From a virus, in IMG/VR virus record IMGVR_UViG_3300043353_000009, positions 1-41,703 of that record: a stretch of 41,703 bases of DNA; one strand, written 5' to 3'. A program made the translations under genes and the position numbers. Positions 1 through 6,714 of this stretch are shown piece after piece. The notes under the pieces were generated by a model. That model had not been told where the DNA came from. It saw only the letters and a list, made by a program, of their open reading frames with translations, and did not search any database. Each line of letters opens with the position of its first letter. Positions within the stretch are counted from its first letter, which is position 1.

Positions 1-127
1 CCCTCGGAGCGCACCAGCGCCATCTCGGAGGCGTAGAAGCTGCCGGGGATGGCCGCGTTGAAGCTGCACTCGTATTCCTGCTCGTAAGACGCACGCCCGA
101 CGTCTGCGCCGTACAGCGCCTGATACT
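1..127. repeat. Left copy of 127-bp terminal overlap
   Basis: Bases 1-127 are identical to 41577-41703, the two ends of the window. The repeat lies inside the terminase large subunit gene and the reading frame stays open across the join. 127 is a common maximal k-mer length in short-read assemblers, so this is best read as an assembly overlap marking a circular or circularly permuted molecule of 41,576 bp. A true packaging terminal repeat of this length is possible but less likely. Confidence 0.93.
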
Positions 128-755
128 CCAGCAGCGCGTCCGCCTGCTGCTCCTCGCTCAACGCGCCCGTCTTGCTGACTGGCAGCAGCTCGGCGAACCA
201 GCCGTCGCGCGTCACCGCGTAGTTGTACATTTCAAACGCATGATTACGCATGCGCGGCGTGGTGATGAAGACGGCCCAGCCATCATTTTCTTCAAGCATC
301 GGCCGCATGTAGGCCCACGCGCTCGGGTTACTCAGCGCGTACTCAGAGAACACGACACCGGCCGCGCTGGAGCCGACCGTGCGAGAGTATTGATCGCTGC
401 CGATGCACTGAAACGTCGAGCCGTTGATCAGGCGAATGAACATCTCGTGGTCGTTCGTGCTCTCGCGCAGCTCGTGCGGAAACGCTTCATCAATGCGTCG
501 CGCGCCAGTGTGTGGATTGACCGCGGTCCAGATCGCCTTGCGCGCCTGCGCGTACTCGGGCAGGCAATGCCAGTAGTTGCCGACCTTCCTGAACGCTGAG
601 ACCGCGGTGTGATGCAGCGCGATCTCATCCTTGCCGGCGCGTCGATGCCAGACCGCGATCGCTCGCTTGCCGCCATTGTGCAAATAATTCCACAGCGGCA
701 TCTGGTGATCGCGAGGCGACCAGCCGAGCCGTGGAATGTTCACACGCATGTTCAT
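1..755 (-). CDS. Terminase large subunit, N-terminal part (gene crosses the contig junction)
   Basis: This is the ATPase half of the DNA-packaging motor. Joined to 40967-41576, the gene encodes 454 residues. I translated it from ATG at 755, which overlaps the upstream stop as ATGA. Visible motifs are a Walker A-like WHRRAGKD at residues 36-43 (K42), a Walker B-like VVFSEYA around 134-140 (E138), and a coupling-type TTP near 165-167. These fit phage TerL ATPases, which pump DNA into the prohead through the portal. A small-terminase candidate lies directly upstream and the nuclease half follows through the junction. No frameshift is seen. The window start cuts the gene only because the circle was opened here. 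Confidence 0.93.
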   Translation of the reverse strand, partial: MNMRVNIPRLGWSPRDHQMPLWNYLHNGGKRAIAVWHRRAGKDEIALHHTAVSAFRKVGNYWHCLPEYAQARKAIWTAVNPHTGARRIDEAFPHELRESTNDHEMFIRLINGSTFQCIGSDQYSRTVGSSAAGVVFSEYALSNPSAWAYMRPMLEENDGWAVFITTPRMRNHAFEMYNYAVTRDGWFAELLPVSKTGALSEEQQADALLEYQALYGADVGRASYEQEYECSFNAAIPGSFYASEMALVRSE

Positions 756-997
756 CGCTTTTTCTTCTTTAATTCAGCGGCCAGATCGCGCAGCACGATC
801 TCGACCTTGCCCTCGATCTTGCTTTCGGTCGGCTGATTAGGTTTGCCCCAGCCGCGATCGAACAGCATAGCGATGGCGCGCATTTGGATCTCAGGCTCAA
901 CGCCTTCGTCTGCAGTGGCGAAGCCAGCCAGCTTCTGCACGTTCGCTTCTGTGAACGAGCGACACAGGGATTTTAATCCTGCCTCCGTCATTGGCAT
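752..997 (-). CDS. Putative terminase small subunit
   Basis: A basic protein of about 81 residues ending in four lysines and an arginine. It contains a motif of the form R-x-x-A-x-x-L-x-DRGWGKP-x-Q, which I recognise from short phage proteins next to large terminases in alphaproteobacterial phages. Its stop overlaps the TerL start as ATGA, so the two are translationally coupled. A small subunit would recognise the packaging site and load TerL. The start is uncertain: ATG at 997 sits one base after the stop of the upstream gene, a GTG at 1018 would give 88 residues, and ATG at 991 would give 79; none has a clear Shine-Dalgarno. The function rests mainly on position and the short motif. Confidence 0.6.
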   Translation of the reverse strand: MPMTEAGLKSLCRSFTEANVQKLAGFATADEGVEPEIQMRAIAMLFDRGWGKPNQPTESKIEGKVEIVLRDLAAELKKKKR

Positions 998-998
998 T

Positions 999-1217
999 TT
1001 ACTTTTTGCTGTGGTCACTTAACACAGGGGACACCCCCCGCTCCTCTAATTGGGTTACTCGTTGTTTCAGCTCATCAATTTGATGTTGGAAGCTGATGCG
1101 AACGGCATCGATTTCATCTTCAACAACGGCCAGCGTGGTGTGGATATCTCGATCGACGGCGGCAGCCGCGGCCTTCATCTCGGCGTCCATGATGCTGATG
1201 ATCTTCATGTTGGCCAT
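999..1217 (-). CDS. Small coiled-coil protein at the head of the late operon
   Basis: A 72-residue protein from ATG 1217. Alternating charged and hydrophobic residues through the middle and the stretch around QIDELKQRVTQLEERG suggest a coiled coil. It is the first gene after the terminator at 1233-1272 and runs into the small-terminase candidate without a gap. A longer frame continues upstream to 1547, but it would cross both the terminator and the HTH gene and reads as low-complexity basic sequence there, so I reject that extension. The Shine-Dalgarno is weak. Function is unknown; a packaging accessory or oligomerisation role is only a guess from position. Confidence 0.6.
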   Translation of the reverse strand: MANMKIISIMDAEMKAAAAAVDRDIHTTLAVVEDEIDAVRISFQHQIDELKQRVTQLEERGVSPVLSDHSKK

Positions 1218-1232
1218 GGCGAGGACACGCGT

Positions 1233-1272
1233 AAAAAGGGCGCACGGCGCCGGGAACCCGGACAATGCGCCC
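1233..1272 (-). terminator. Intrinsic terminator downstream of the HTH regulator gene
   Basis: On the minus strand GGGCGCA (1272-1266) pairs with TGCGCCC (1244-1238). An inner CCGGG-TT-CCCGG hairpin lies at 1261-1250, and a run of five T (1237-1233) follows. It lies 35 bp after the stop of the HTH gene and just before the first late-operon gene, so it would separate regulator transcription from the late operon unless read through. Confidence 0.8.
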
Positions 1273-1306
1273 CCTCTAGGGCTGGCGTCAAGTCTGCGAG
1301 ACCGTA

Positions 1307-1564
1307 CTAGGCCTTGCGTACGAGGCGGTCGGAGACCCAGACAGGCACCTCGGGCTTGACCTTGAACGCCTTCAGGGCGCGCAGCAACAGCACATGCGCC
1401 TCCGGGATCGGCGTCTCGGCCCTCTTGTAGCGGTGGCTGGTGCGCTCGCCGACGCCCAGATACCGGGCCGCCTGCGCGATGTTCATGTCCAGCTCCTGCA
1501 GGATCTGGATGTATTCCTTCGCCGTCATCTGGCGATCGGTCTGCCAATTGTACTTTGGTGCCAC
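1307..1564 (-). CDS. HTH transcriptional regulator (Cro/CI-like)
   Basis: An 85-residue protein starting at GTG 1564, preceded by a strong AGGAGA Shine-Dalgarno. Its centre reads as a helix-turn-helix: NIAQAARYLGVGERTSHRYK (about residues 28-47), followed by an IPEAHVLLLRAL helix typical of small Rhizobiales and phage HTH proteins. It is transcribed away from the early plus-strand genes, with divergent promoters and TGTCA-type repeats in the 150 bp between them, so it is probably the regulator of this switch and of itself. A terminator follows its stop. No dimerisation or RecA-cleavage domain is present, so it is more Cro-like than a full CI repressor. Confidence 0.82.
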   Translation of the reverse strand: MAPKYNWQTDRQMTAKEYIQILQELDMNIAQAARYLGVGERTSHRYKRAETPIPEAHVLLLRALKAFKVKPEVPVWVSDRLVRKA

Positions 1565-1592
1565 TGTTTTCTCCTGCGTTTATAAGCCCGCC

Positions 1593-1621
1593 AGTAAACG
1601 CCCCCTGTGCAAGGGTGTCAA
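1593..1621 (-). promoter_or_regulatory. Sigma70-like promoter for the HTH gene
   Basis: On the minus strand TTGACA (1621-1616) is followed after 17 bp by TTTACT (1598-1593). The -35 is perfect and the -10 matches 4 of 6. The -35 itself contains a TGACA half-site like those at 1651-1672, which suggests autoregulation. Confidence 0.6.
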
Positions 1622-1650
1622 GGCGGCAAGTATTTTTGAAAATGTTGGGT

Positions 1651-1672
1651 TGTCATGTTGACAGGGTTGTCA
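1651..1672. promoter_or_regulatory. Operator-like cluster of TGTCA/TGACA half-sites
   Basis: Three 5-bp half-sites lie in 22 bp: TGTCA (1651-1655), TGACA (1659-1663) and TGTCA (1668-1672). They form two overlapping inverted repeats with 3-bp and 4-bp centres. They overlap the -35 of the rightward promoter and lie 30 bp from that of the leftward promoter. The adjacent HTH protein is the obvious candidate ligand (inference). Confidence 0.6.
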
Positions 1673-1686
1673 GGGGCTGATCTAAG
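1658..1686 (+). promoter_or_regulatory. Early rightward promoter
   Basis: TTGACA (1658-1663), 17-bp spacer, TCTAAG (1681-1686). The first 15 bases, GTTGACAGGGTTGTC, recur exactly at 14001-14015 in front of another small plus-strand gene. Confidence 0.65.
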
Positions 1687-1712
1687 GGGTGCATCAACAA
1701 CGGAGCAAGCAC

Positions 1713-2066
1713 ATGACCAAGATCGTTTCCACCTTCTCCACCGGCCACACCGACACCTACAAGGGCAAGCGCGACGTCAAGGCAGGCTGGATGATCACTG
1801 GCCCGCAGGGTGACCTCTACACCGGCCACAGCCAGAACCGCATCACCGCCCGCAAGACGGCCGAAGGCCGGGCACCCTACCTGAAGGGCGCGCCCAGCTT
1901 CGTGGATCGCCCCGCCCGCCGCGCCGCCACCGTGGCCTACTTCCAGTATTTCGCCCAGCAGGCCCGCAAGCACGGCTTCACCAGCCACAAGGCTTGGTAC
2001 GACGACTACGCCGCCAAGATGGCCGCCTTCCGCGCCCAGTGCCGCGTCGAGATCGTGGACCTCTGA
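1713..2066 (+). CDS. Early hypothetical protein
   Basis: A 117-residue soluble, basic protein. An upstream GTG at 1689 would extend it by eight residues, but ATG 1713 has GGAG at 1702-1705 at good spacing and leaves room for a leader after the promoter at 1658-1686, so I chose 1713. The N-terminus looks beta-rich (STFSTGHTDTYKGKRDVKAG) and the C-terminal half looks helical with several aromatic residues (YFQYFAQQARKHGF). I do not recognise a family. As the first gene from the early promoter next to an HTH regulator, it may be a host-takeover or regulatory protein, but that is inference from position. Confidence 0.8.
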   Translation: MTKIVSTFSTGHTDTYKGKRDVKAGWMITGPQGDLYTGHSQNRITARKTAEGRAPYLKGAPSFVDRPARRAATVAYFQYFAQQARKHGFTSHKAWYDDYAAKMAAFRAQCRVEIVDL

Positions 2067-2134
2067 CCCACCCAGACCGCCGGAACGCACCGGCGGGCTC
2101 CCCTGCTTATCCCTGACCCCATCTGGAGCCAACC

Positions 2135-2329
2135 ATGACCTACCCCCGCACGATCTACTTCCCCGCCGACGGCAGCCGCGTCACCGTCAACCTGATGCCC
2201 GGACCCGGTGCCCGGTTCTCGGCCGTCCTGCAGGACGACGGCGGCGAGGGCCCCATGATCTGGGGCTTGGGCGACACCGAGCTGGCGGCGATCGCCGACC
2301 TCGCCAGAACCCGCGCCGAGGTCGAATAG
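2135..2329 (+). CDS. Small early hypothetical protein
   Basis: A 64-residue acidic protein. ATG 2135 is preceded by TGGAG at a suitable distance. It lies 68 bp after the 117-residue gene on the same strand and immediately before a strong terminator, so the two form a short early transcript. No domain is recognised; there are no membrane segments and no cysteines. Confidence 0.72.
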   Translation: MTYPRTIYFPADGSRVTVNLMPGPGARFSAVLQDDGGEGPMIWGLGDTELAAIADLARTRAEVE

Positions 2330-2352
2330 GCCTAACCCCTACCCTTACACCG

Positions 2353-2384
2353 AGCCCCCGGCGAGCGATCGCCGGGGGCTTTTT
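2353..2384 (+). terminator. Strong intrinsic terminator ending the early rightward transcript
   Basis: A perfect 12-bp stem: AGCCCCCGGCGA (2353-2364), loop GCGA, TCGCCGGGGGCT (2369-2380), followed by a T run to 2384. The T run touches the stop codon of the convergent small gene at 2384-2545. Confidence 0.92.
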
Positions 2385-2545
2385 CATGCCGCCCGGCCAA
2401 GCCCCGCCGCCAACAAGCGGCGCTCCATCTCTGCCTCGGTCATCATGCCCTTGCGATCGACAGGATACCTGACGCCGCTGGTGTCAATGCCGTACCCACG
2501 CGCAGCGTTCTCGGCCATCATCTTCTCAATCTCGGTTTTCGTCAT
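2384..2545 (-). CDS. Small hypothetical protein (53 aa)
   Basis: A 53-residue frame starting ATG at 2545 with a near-ideal AGGAGA Shine-Dalgarno six bases upstream, ending TGA at 2384. The sequence begins MTKTEIEKMMAENAARGYGI and is rich in Glu, Arg and Met, with two probable helices. It is the last gene of the minus-strand replication block, separated from the primase-helicase gene by a 200-bp AT-rich region. No family recognised. The Shine-Dalgarno and the fit between the convergent terminator and the upstream AT-rich region make it likely real. Confidence 0.68.
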   Translation of the reverse strand: MTKTEIEKMMAENAARGYGIDTSGVRYPVDRKGMMTEAEMERRLLAAGLGRAA

Positions 2546-2574
2546 TTCCGTCTCCTGTAATCGAGGGGCTAGGC

Positions 2575-2670
2575 CCGGTTATGCCTGTTATGGGAACCTA
2601 AATTTGCCATAACCAAATTTCTTCTTTAGTTTCATCACGGTAATGGCAGTTATATCAGTTATATCAATCC
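2575..2670. repeat. AT-rich repeat region, possible replication origin or control region
   Basis: This non-coding stretch between the 53-aa gene and the primase-helicase gene (2546-2745) is much richer in A and T than its surroundings. It holds tandem 9-mers GTTATGCCT and GTTATGGGA (2578-2595), an inverted copy GCCATAACC (2606-2614), tandem GTTATATCA twice (2649-2666), and an AAATTTG/CAAATTT inverted repeat (2600-2620). Iteron-like repeats plus AT-rich DNA beside a primase gene suggest an origin. A promoter region for the 53-aa gene is an alternative. Confidence 0.45.
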
Positions 2671-2745
2671 TCCGTGTATAGAGATTTATTAGAAACAGAT
2701 GTTCACGTTACGTACAATTACTACAGAAAGGTTGAAATCCACCCC

Positions 2746-4998
2746 TTACCCCCAACCGGCCATAACCGAGGTACGTACATACCCATTGAAGACTTTTCCA
2801 CCGATTTTGAAAACCTTGTTTGTCCAGCCCAATTTCCGCATTATCGACGCCAGCGTTTTGGCGTGGCCCATGTGTTGCTGCCCCGCAGACACCCCGATGT
2901 ACTTGTACAGGTCCACCGTGGCCACCCGCCGCTCGTCACCGACGACGTGCGCGATGGCCGCCCCCCGGTTGAAATACGCGCTATCAAAAACGCTATCGTC
3001 CCTGTCCGACAACTCCTCCAGCAACGCCTCCCACGGGTGGATGATGCGCCGCTCCTCTTGGATGACCCCCGCGTCGGCCCACATCGCCTCCGGGAGCGTT
3101 AGGGCCTCCCCTTTGGACTGGTAGTGCGCCGCCTCGCCCCAAAGCTGCAGGCGGGCTGCCCTGAGCTTCTGCAGGTCTATCATTGACCGCACCGTGATCG
3201 GCCAGAACCGCCGGTTTCCAGTGTCCGAGGGCATGTACTTGTAGGCGTTCGTCGTCCCCACCTCGATCGAGTGCCGGGGCTGCTTGACAAGATAGTGCCC
3301 GTAGGCGGGCCGGGCGCGATCGACCTGCCGCGAGGCGAAGGCCTTGATCGTCTCGATCTCGCCCTTTGTGATCCCGGCCAGCTCGGCGTTCTCGTGTATC
3401 CAGACCCCGGCCAGATGCTCCTGCACCTCGCGCGAGGCCTTGCCGAGTATGCTCTCGTCGGAAAAGTTTCCCTCCCCGGCCAGCACCGCCCACGCCGAGG
3501 ACTTGTTCAGCCCCTCCGGGCTTTCCATGATGAGGATGGTATCAAACTTGACGCCCGGCTGCCGCGCCCTCGCCACCGCCGCAATCATGGTCTTTCTGAC
3601 GCAGATCCGATTGAACTCGGTATCATCGGTGTTGAAGTGATCAACCGCCATGCGGTCGAGCCGGGCGACCCTGTCCCACGACGCCTCGGCCTCGGCCAGC
3701 ATCTCAACCACCGGGTTGAACTGGTTTTCGTGGCACATGGCATTGACCGCGTCCCGCACGTTACGCTCGCCAAAGTCCAGCCCCCATGTTGTCGAGATCA
3801 GGGTTCTAAGGGCCCCGAGCCCGGCGTCGGTAACCAGCCCCGCGAACGGCCAGTTGGCATTGCTCGGAGCGATCGCCGAGCTACGCCCGATGTACAGCTC
3901 ATTGTGAAACACGTCCTCGGAGCATTCGACCCCTAGTGCCTCGATCGCGAGCCGGGTGTTGTGAAAGGAAGGCTTCGGGTTCCAGTTGACGTACCGCTCC
4001 CGCCACTGCGGCTCGACCAGCCGCGGCGCGTCGGCCGCGATCGCCGCCAGCACGTCAGGCCCCAGCTTGGCGCCGGCGGGGATGTCAGGGTCGGGGATGC
4101 CCCACTTCTCCCGCGCGCTGGCGACCATCGCCAGCATCTCCTCATCGTCACGGCCGCCGTCGCAGTAGGGGCCGACCCACCCGGCGATCGCGTCATTGCC
4201 GAGCCCGCGCCCGACCAGCGCGCCAGTCACGGCCAGCATGTTGGGGTGCCAATTACCCGAGCCGTCGCTGTTCCGATACTGCGTCCGGTCGAGCAGCCGG
4301 TTGATCTCCTCGTCCGAGTAGGACGGGCTGGCATTTGTTTGCAGTAAATTCCGATTTGTTGGCAGTGTTTCGCGCTTGACAGCCTCCGGCCGCCCTACGG
4401 CCGCCGACAACAGATCCAGCCGCAGGTCGATGAAGTCGCCGTCCAGCGCCTCGACCCGGTGGTCTGGATTGCTGTTGACGCTGCCGTAGTAGTACGACTG
4501 CGACAGGGTGAACGACACCGGGTCGATACCCTCACCGAGCAGGCCATGCAGCGCCGCCACCAGTTCGTACCGGCGCTCCGGCGGCAGCGACTTCGACGTC
4601 GGGCACAGCACTCGCCACTTCTCCGCGACGCCCTTCTGGTAGCTCGGGGAGGTGTAGACTATCGCCCGCACGCCCGCCGCCCACAGCCGCTCGACCGCCT
4701 CGTCGAAAGTGATACGGCAGGTGTCGTAGTCGACCTCGACCCCCGTGATCGACAGCACGTTGCCGTCGTGGCGCAACGCGCCCGCCTCGGTACGCGCGTC
4801 GCCAAACACCGCCAGCTTGAGCCACGGCAGGCGCTTCTTGCCGGGCTTGGTCATCTGCAGGATCTTGTCGCCCAGCTCCGGCAGCGTCAGGCTTTCGCTG
4901 GTCTTGGTCTTGGCAGTGTGGCTCGGGAAGAACGTGACCGGGATCTTGTGGTCGTCAAAGGATTGCGGGAACTGATTGGATGCATTAGACGTAGTCAT
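2746..4998 (-). CDS. Bifunctional primase-helicase (VapE-like superfamily 3 ATPase C-terminal)
   Basis: A 750-residue replication protein. The N-terminal third has primase-like features: GVEVDYD at 86-92 (D90, D92 as metal ligands), KWRVLCPTSKSLPPERR around 127-143, and a tyrosine-rich QSYYYGS at 168-173. The C-terminal half resembles virulence-associated E (VapE) ATPases: Walker A region ESPEGLNKSS ending near residue 501 (K499), a VWIHENAEL Walker B-like strand, and a TTNAYKYMPSDTGNRRFWPI segment carrying the sensor and arginine finger. Asn replaces the usual Gly before the Walker A lysine. It would synthesise primers and unwind DNA for the family A polymerase across the divergent junction. 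ATG 4998 has GGAGGA upstream. Confidence 0.87.
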   Translation of the reverse strand: MTTSNASNQFPQSFDDHKIPVTFFPSHTAKTKTSESLTLPELGDKILQMTKPGKKRLPWLKLAVFGDARTEAGALRHDGNVLSITGVEVDYDTCRITFDEAVERLWAAGVRAIVYTSPSYQKGVAEKWRVLCPTSKSLPPERRYELVAALHGLLGEGIDPVSFTLSQSYYYGSVNSNPDHRVEALDGDFIDLRLDLLSAAVGRPEAVKRETLPTNRNLLQTNASPSYSDEEINRLLDRTQYRNSDGSGNWHPNMLAVTGALVGRGLGNDAIAGWVGPYCDGGRDDEEMLAMVASAREKWGIPDPDIPAGAKLGPDVLAAIAADAPRLVEPQWRERYVNWNPKPSFHNTRLAIEALGVECSEDVFHNELYIGRSSAIAPSNANWPFAGLVTDAGLGALRTLISTTWGLDFGERNVRDAVNAMCHENQFNPVVEMLAEAEASWDRVARLDRMAVDHFNTDDTEFNRICVRKTMIAAVARARQPGVKFDTILIMESPEGLNKSSAWAVLAGEGNFSDESILGKASREVQEHLAGVWIHENAELAGITKGEIETIKAFASRQVDRARPAYGHYLVKQPRHSIEVGTTNAYKYMPSDTGNRRFWPITVRSMIDLQKLRAARLQLWGEAAHYQSKGEALTLPEAMWADAGVIQEERRIIHPWEALLEELSDRDDSVFDSAYFNRGAAIAHVVGDERRVATVDLYKYIGVSAGQQHMGHAKTLASIMRKLGWTNKVFKIGGKVFNGYVRTSVMAGWG

Positions 4999-5036
4999 GC
5001 GGGTTTATCCTCCGGGATGGATTGATGGACCTAGAG

Positions 5037-5069
5037 AAGCCACGATGCGCCCCCCGCGTCGTGGCTTTT
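5037..5069. terminator. Hairpin between nuclease and primase-helicase genes
   Basis: A 13-bp stem with one G-T pair (5037-5049 with 5055-5067), a five-C loop, then TTTTC and another TTTT on the plus strand. The poly-T lies on the plus side, so it would stop rightward antisense transcription. In the minus-strand transcript it would form a hairpin between two co-directional genes without a good U tract, and may act as an attenuator or RNA-stability element. Confidence 0.6.
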
Positions 5070-5075
5070 CGCTTT

Positions 5076-5366
5076 TCAGTGGTCTGAAAGCAGTCGGGCA
5101 ATATCTTCCGAATTGCTGACTATCGCAACCACCGCCCCTAGCATCTCAAACTGCCGGATGCGCTGCATCTGGTGCGGCGACAGCCGGCCGCCCTTCGGCC
5201 GCTTGCACTCACAGAAGATCACCCTGCCCCCCGGCAGCACCACGACGCGATCGAAGAACCCGCGACGGCCGATCACCGTGGTTTTCTCGGCGATGCCGCC
5301 GATTGCGCGGACCCGGCGCACCAGCTCCTCCTCGACGACGTTTTCCCTGACACCCTTGACAGTCAT
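5076..5366 (-). CDS. VRR-NUC domain nuclease
   Basis: A 96-residue PD-(D/E)xK nuclease of the VRR-NUC family. Residues visible are GFFDR (D39), FCECK (E53 and K55), and Q66 in the helix after the core, with the final G-x-x-V-x-IV strand. VRR-NUC proteins are often stand-alone enzymes in phage replication modules alongside DUF2800, polymerase A and SNF2 genes, as here, and act on branched or Holliday-type DNA. I chose ATG 5366 because AGGGG stands just upstream and the domain starts there; a longer frame to 5567 would overlap the divergent gene. Confidence 0.88.
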   Translation of the reverse strand: MTVKGVRENVVEEELVRRVRAIGGIAEKTTVIGRRGFFDRVVVLPGGRVIFCECKRPKGGRLSPHQMQRIRQFEMLGAVVAIVSNSEDIARLLSDH

Positions 5367-5418
5367 GAATTCCCCTGCGCATGCTGCGTCCATTGAACAA
5401 GTAGCATGAAAGAAGAAC

Positions 5419-6675
5419 ATGACGCGCCACTCATCGATCGTCGGCGGCTCGACCGCCGGTCGCCTGCTCGAATGCCCGGGGTCATACCAAGCCCAGCTCG
5501 CACTGCCGCCATCGGCCGACGTCTCCAGCGAATACGCGCTCGAAGGCACCGCCATGCATGGCGTCATGGACGTCCTGATGCGCGCGCGTCAGACGATCCC
5601 CGACCTCGACGTGAGGGGCCACGCCCAGCACATGCTCGGTTACACCTTCAACGACCGCAAGCTGACGCAGGACCACTTGGACACCATGATATTCCCGGCG
5701 ATCGAGCAGCTGGAGGCGCTGGAGGCGATCTACGGCGGCGATTTTCGCGTCGTCGGCATCGAGCAGCACGTCCAGTTTCCCGGCCTGCCGGGCGCGTTCG
5801 GCACCTGCGACCTGATCGTGGCGTCACCGACCCACATCCTGCACATCGACTGGAAATTTGGCAGCGGTGTCGCCGTCGAGGCGGTCTACTTTGAGGGCGA
5901 CAGCCTCTCCGAGCGGCTGAACCCGCAGATGATGTTCTACACCACCGCCGCGATGCACTCCTGCAAGAAGATCTACAAAGGCAAGAAGGAGCTGGTGATC
6001 GCGATCATCCAGCCGCGCTCAACCAAGCCCCTGACCCACACCGTCATCAGCAAGGTCGATGTGAAGTACTTCACAGAAGACCTCCACCACGCGGTCGTGA
6101 CCGCCCTCGATCGCGACCCGCCGCGCGCCCGTGGCGAGCACTGTCGCTTCGCGCCCTGCAAGGTGAGCTGCCCGCTCTGGACCGGCCCGATGCTGGATCT
6201 GGCGGCGATGGGCGTCGTCCAGCCCCGTACCGAAGTGGTCGTCAACGAGCCCTCGGCCTACAGCGACTACATCGCCAAGGCCAAGGAGCTCGCTGACCTC
6301 GCCGCGATCTTCAAGAAGGAAGTCGACGAGCAGCTGCACGCCTATCTGGAGGACGGCGGCTACGTCCCCGGCTGGAAGCTGAAGGCGAAGGCCAAGCTGC
6401 GGCAGTGGGTCGATGCCTCCACCGTGGTGCCCGCGCTGAAGCAACTCGGCTTTGACGAGGAAGACATCTGGGACAGTAAGCTGACGACGTTTCAGAGGGC
6501 CGACGCTGTCGCCAAACGCCTCGGCGTCAAGATCCCCGACGAGCTGCGTGTCGCGCCCGCGACCAACGAGACCACCGTCACCCGATCCGACGACCCGGCG
6601 CCGCCGGTCAACCGGGCGCTGGCGATCGACCAGTTCCGCGCCGCACTAGCGCACCTGAAATCCCAACAGGGATAA
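5419..6675 (+). CDS. DUF2800 / Cas4-like PD-(D/E)xK nuclease
   Basis: A 418-residue protein with the RecB/Cas4-type nuclease layout: EGTAMHG at 42-48 (H47), E115, GTCDLIV at 128-134 (D131), HIDWKFG at 142-148 (D144, K146), and the downstream LNPQMMFY helix (Q170). A cysteine cluster (HCRFAPCKVSCPLW) may be a remnant of the Cas4/AddB iron-sulphur cluster. DUF2800 proteins sit in phage replication cassettes and are thought to process DNA ends during recombination or replication. It is the first gene of the rightward replication operon; ATG 5419 is preceded by AGAAG. Only 52 bp separate it from the divergent VRR-NUC gene, so their promoters must be very compact. Confidence 0.9.
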   Translation: MTRHSSIVGGSTAGRLLECPGSYQAQLALPPSADVSSEYALEGTAMHGVMDVLMRARQTIPDLDVRGHAQHMLGYTFNDRKLTQDHLDTMIFPAIEQLEALEAIYGGDFRVVGIEQHVQFPGLPGAFGTCDLIVASPTHILHIDWKFGSGVAVEAVYFEGDSLSERLNPQMMFYTTAAMHSCKKIYKGKKELVIAIIQPRSTKPLTHTVISKVDVKYFTEDLHHAVVTALDRDPPRARGEHCRFAPCKVSCPLWTGPMLDLAAMGVVQPRTEVVVNEPSAYSDYIAKAKELADLAAIFKKEVDEQLHAYLEDGGYVPGWKLKAKAKLRQWVDASTVVPALKQLGFDEEDIWDSKLTTFQRADAVAKRLGVKIPDELRVAPATNETTVTRSDDPAPPVNRALAIDQFRAALAHLKSQQG

Positions 6676-6714
6676 ACCCGTGGCCTCGGCCACATCATGA
6701 GAGAGAAGATGAAG

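Noticed and set aside
999-1547. 182-codon version of the coiled-coil gene
   Set aside because: It would run through the HTH gene and its terminator; the extra N-terminal part looks like out-of-frame sequence.
1653-2132. 159-codon minus-strand frame over the early gene
   Set aside because: It lies opposite the promoter and early gene at 1713; the plus-strand gene has promoter, Shine-Dalgarno and protein-like composition.
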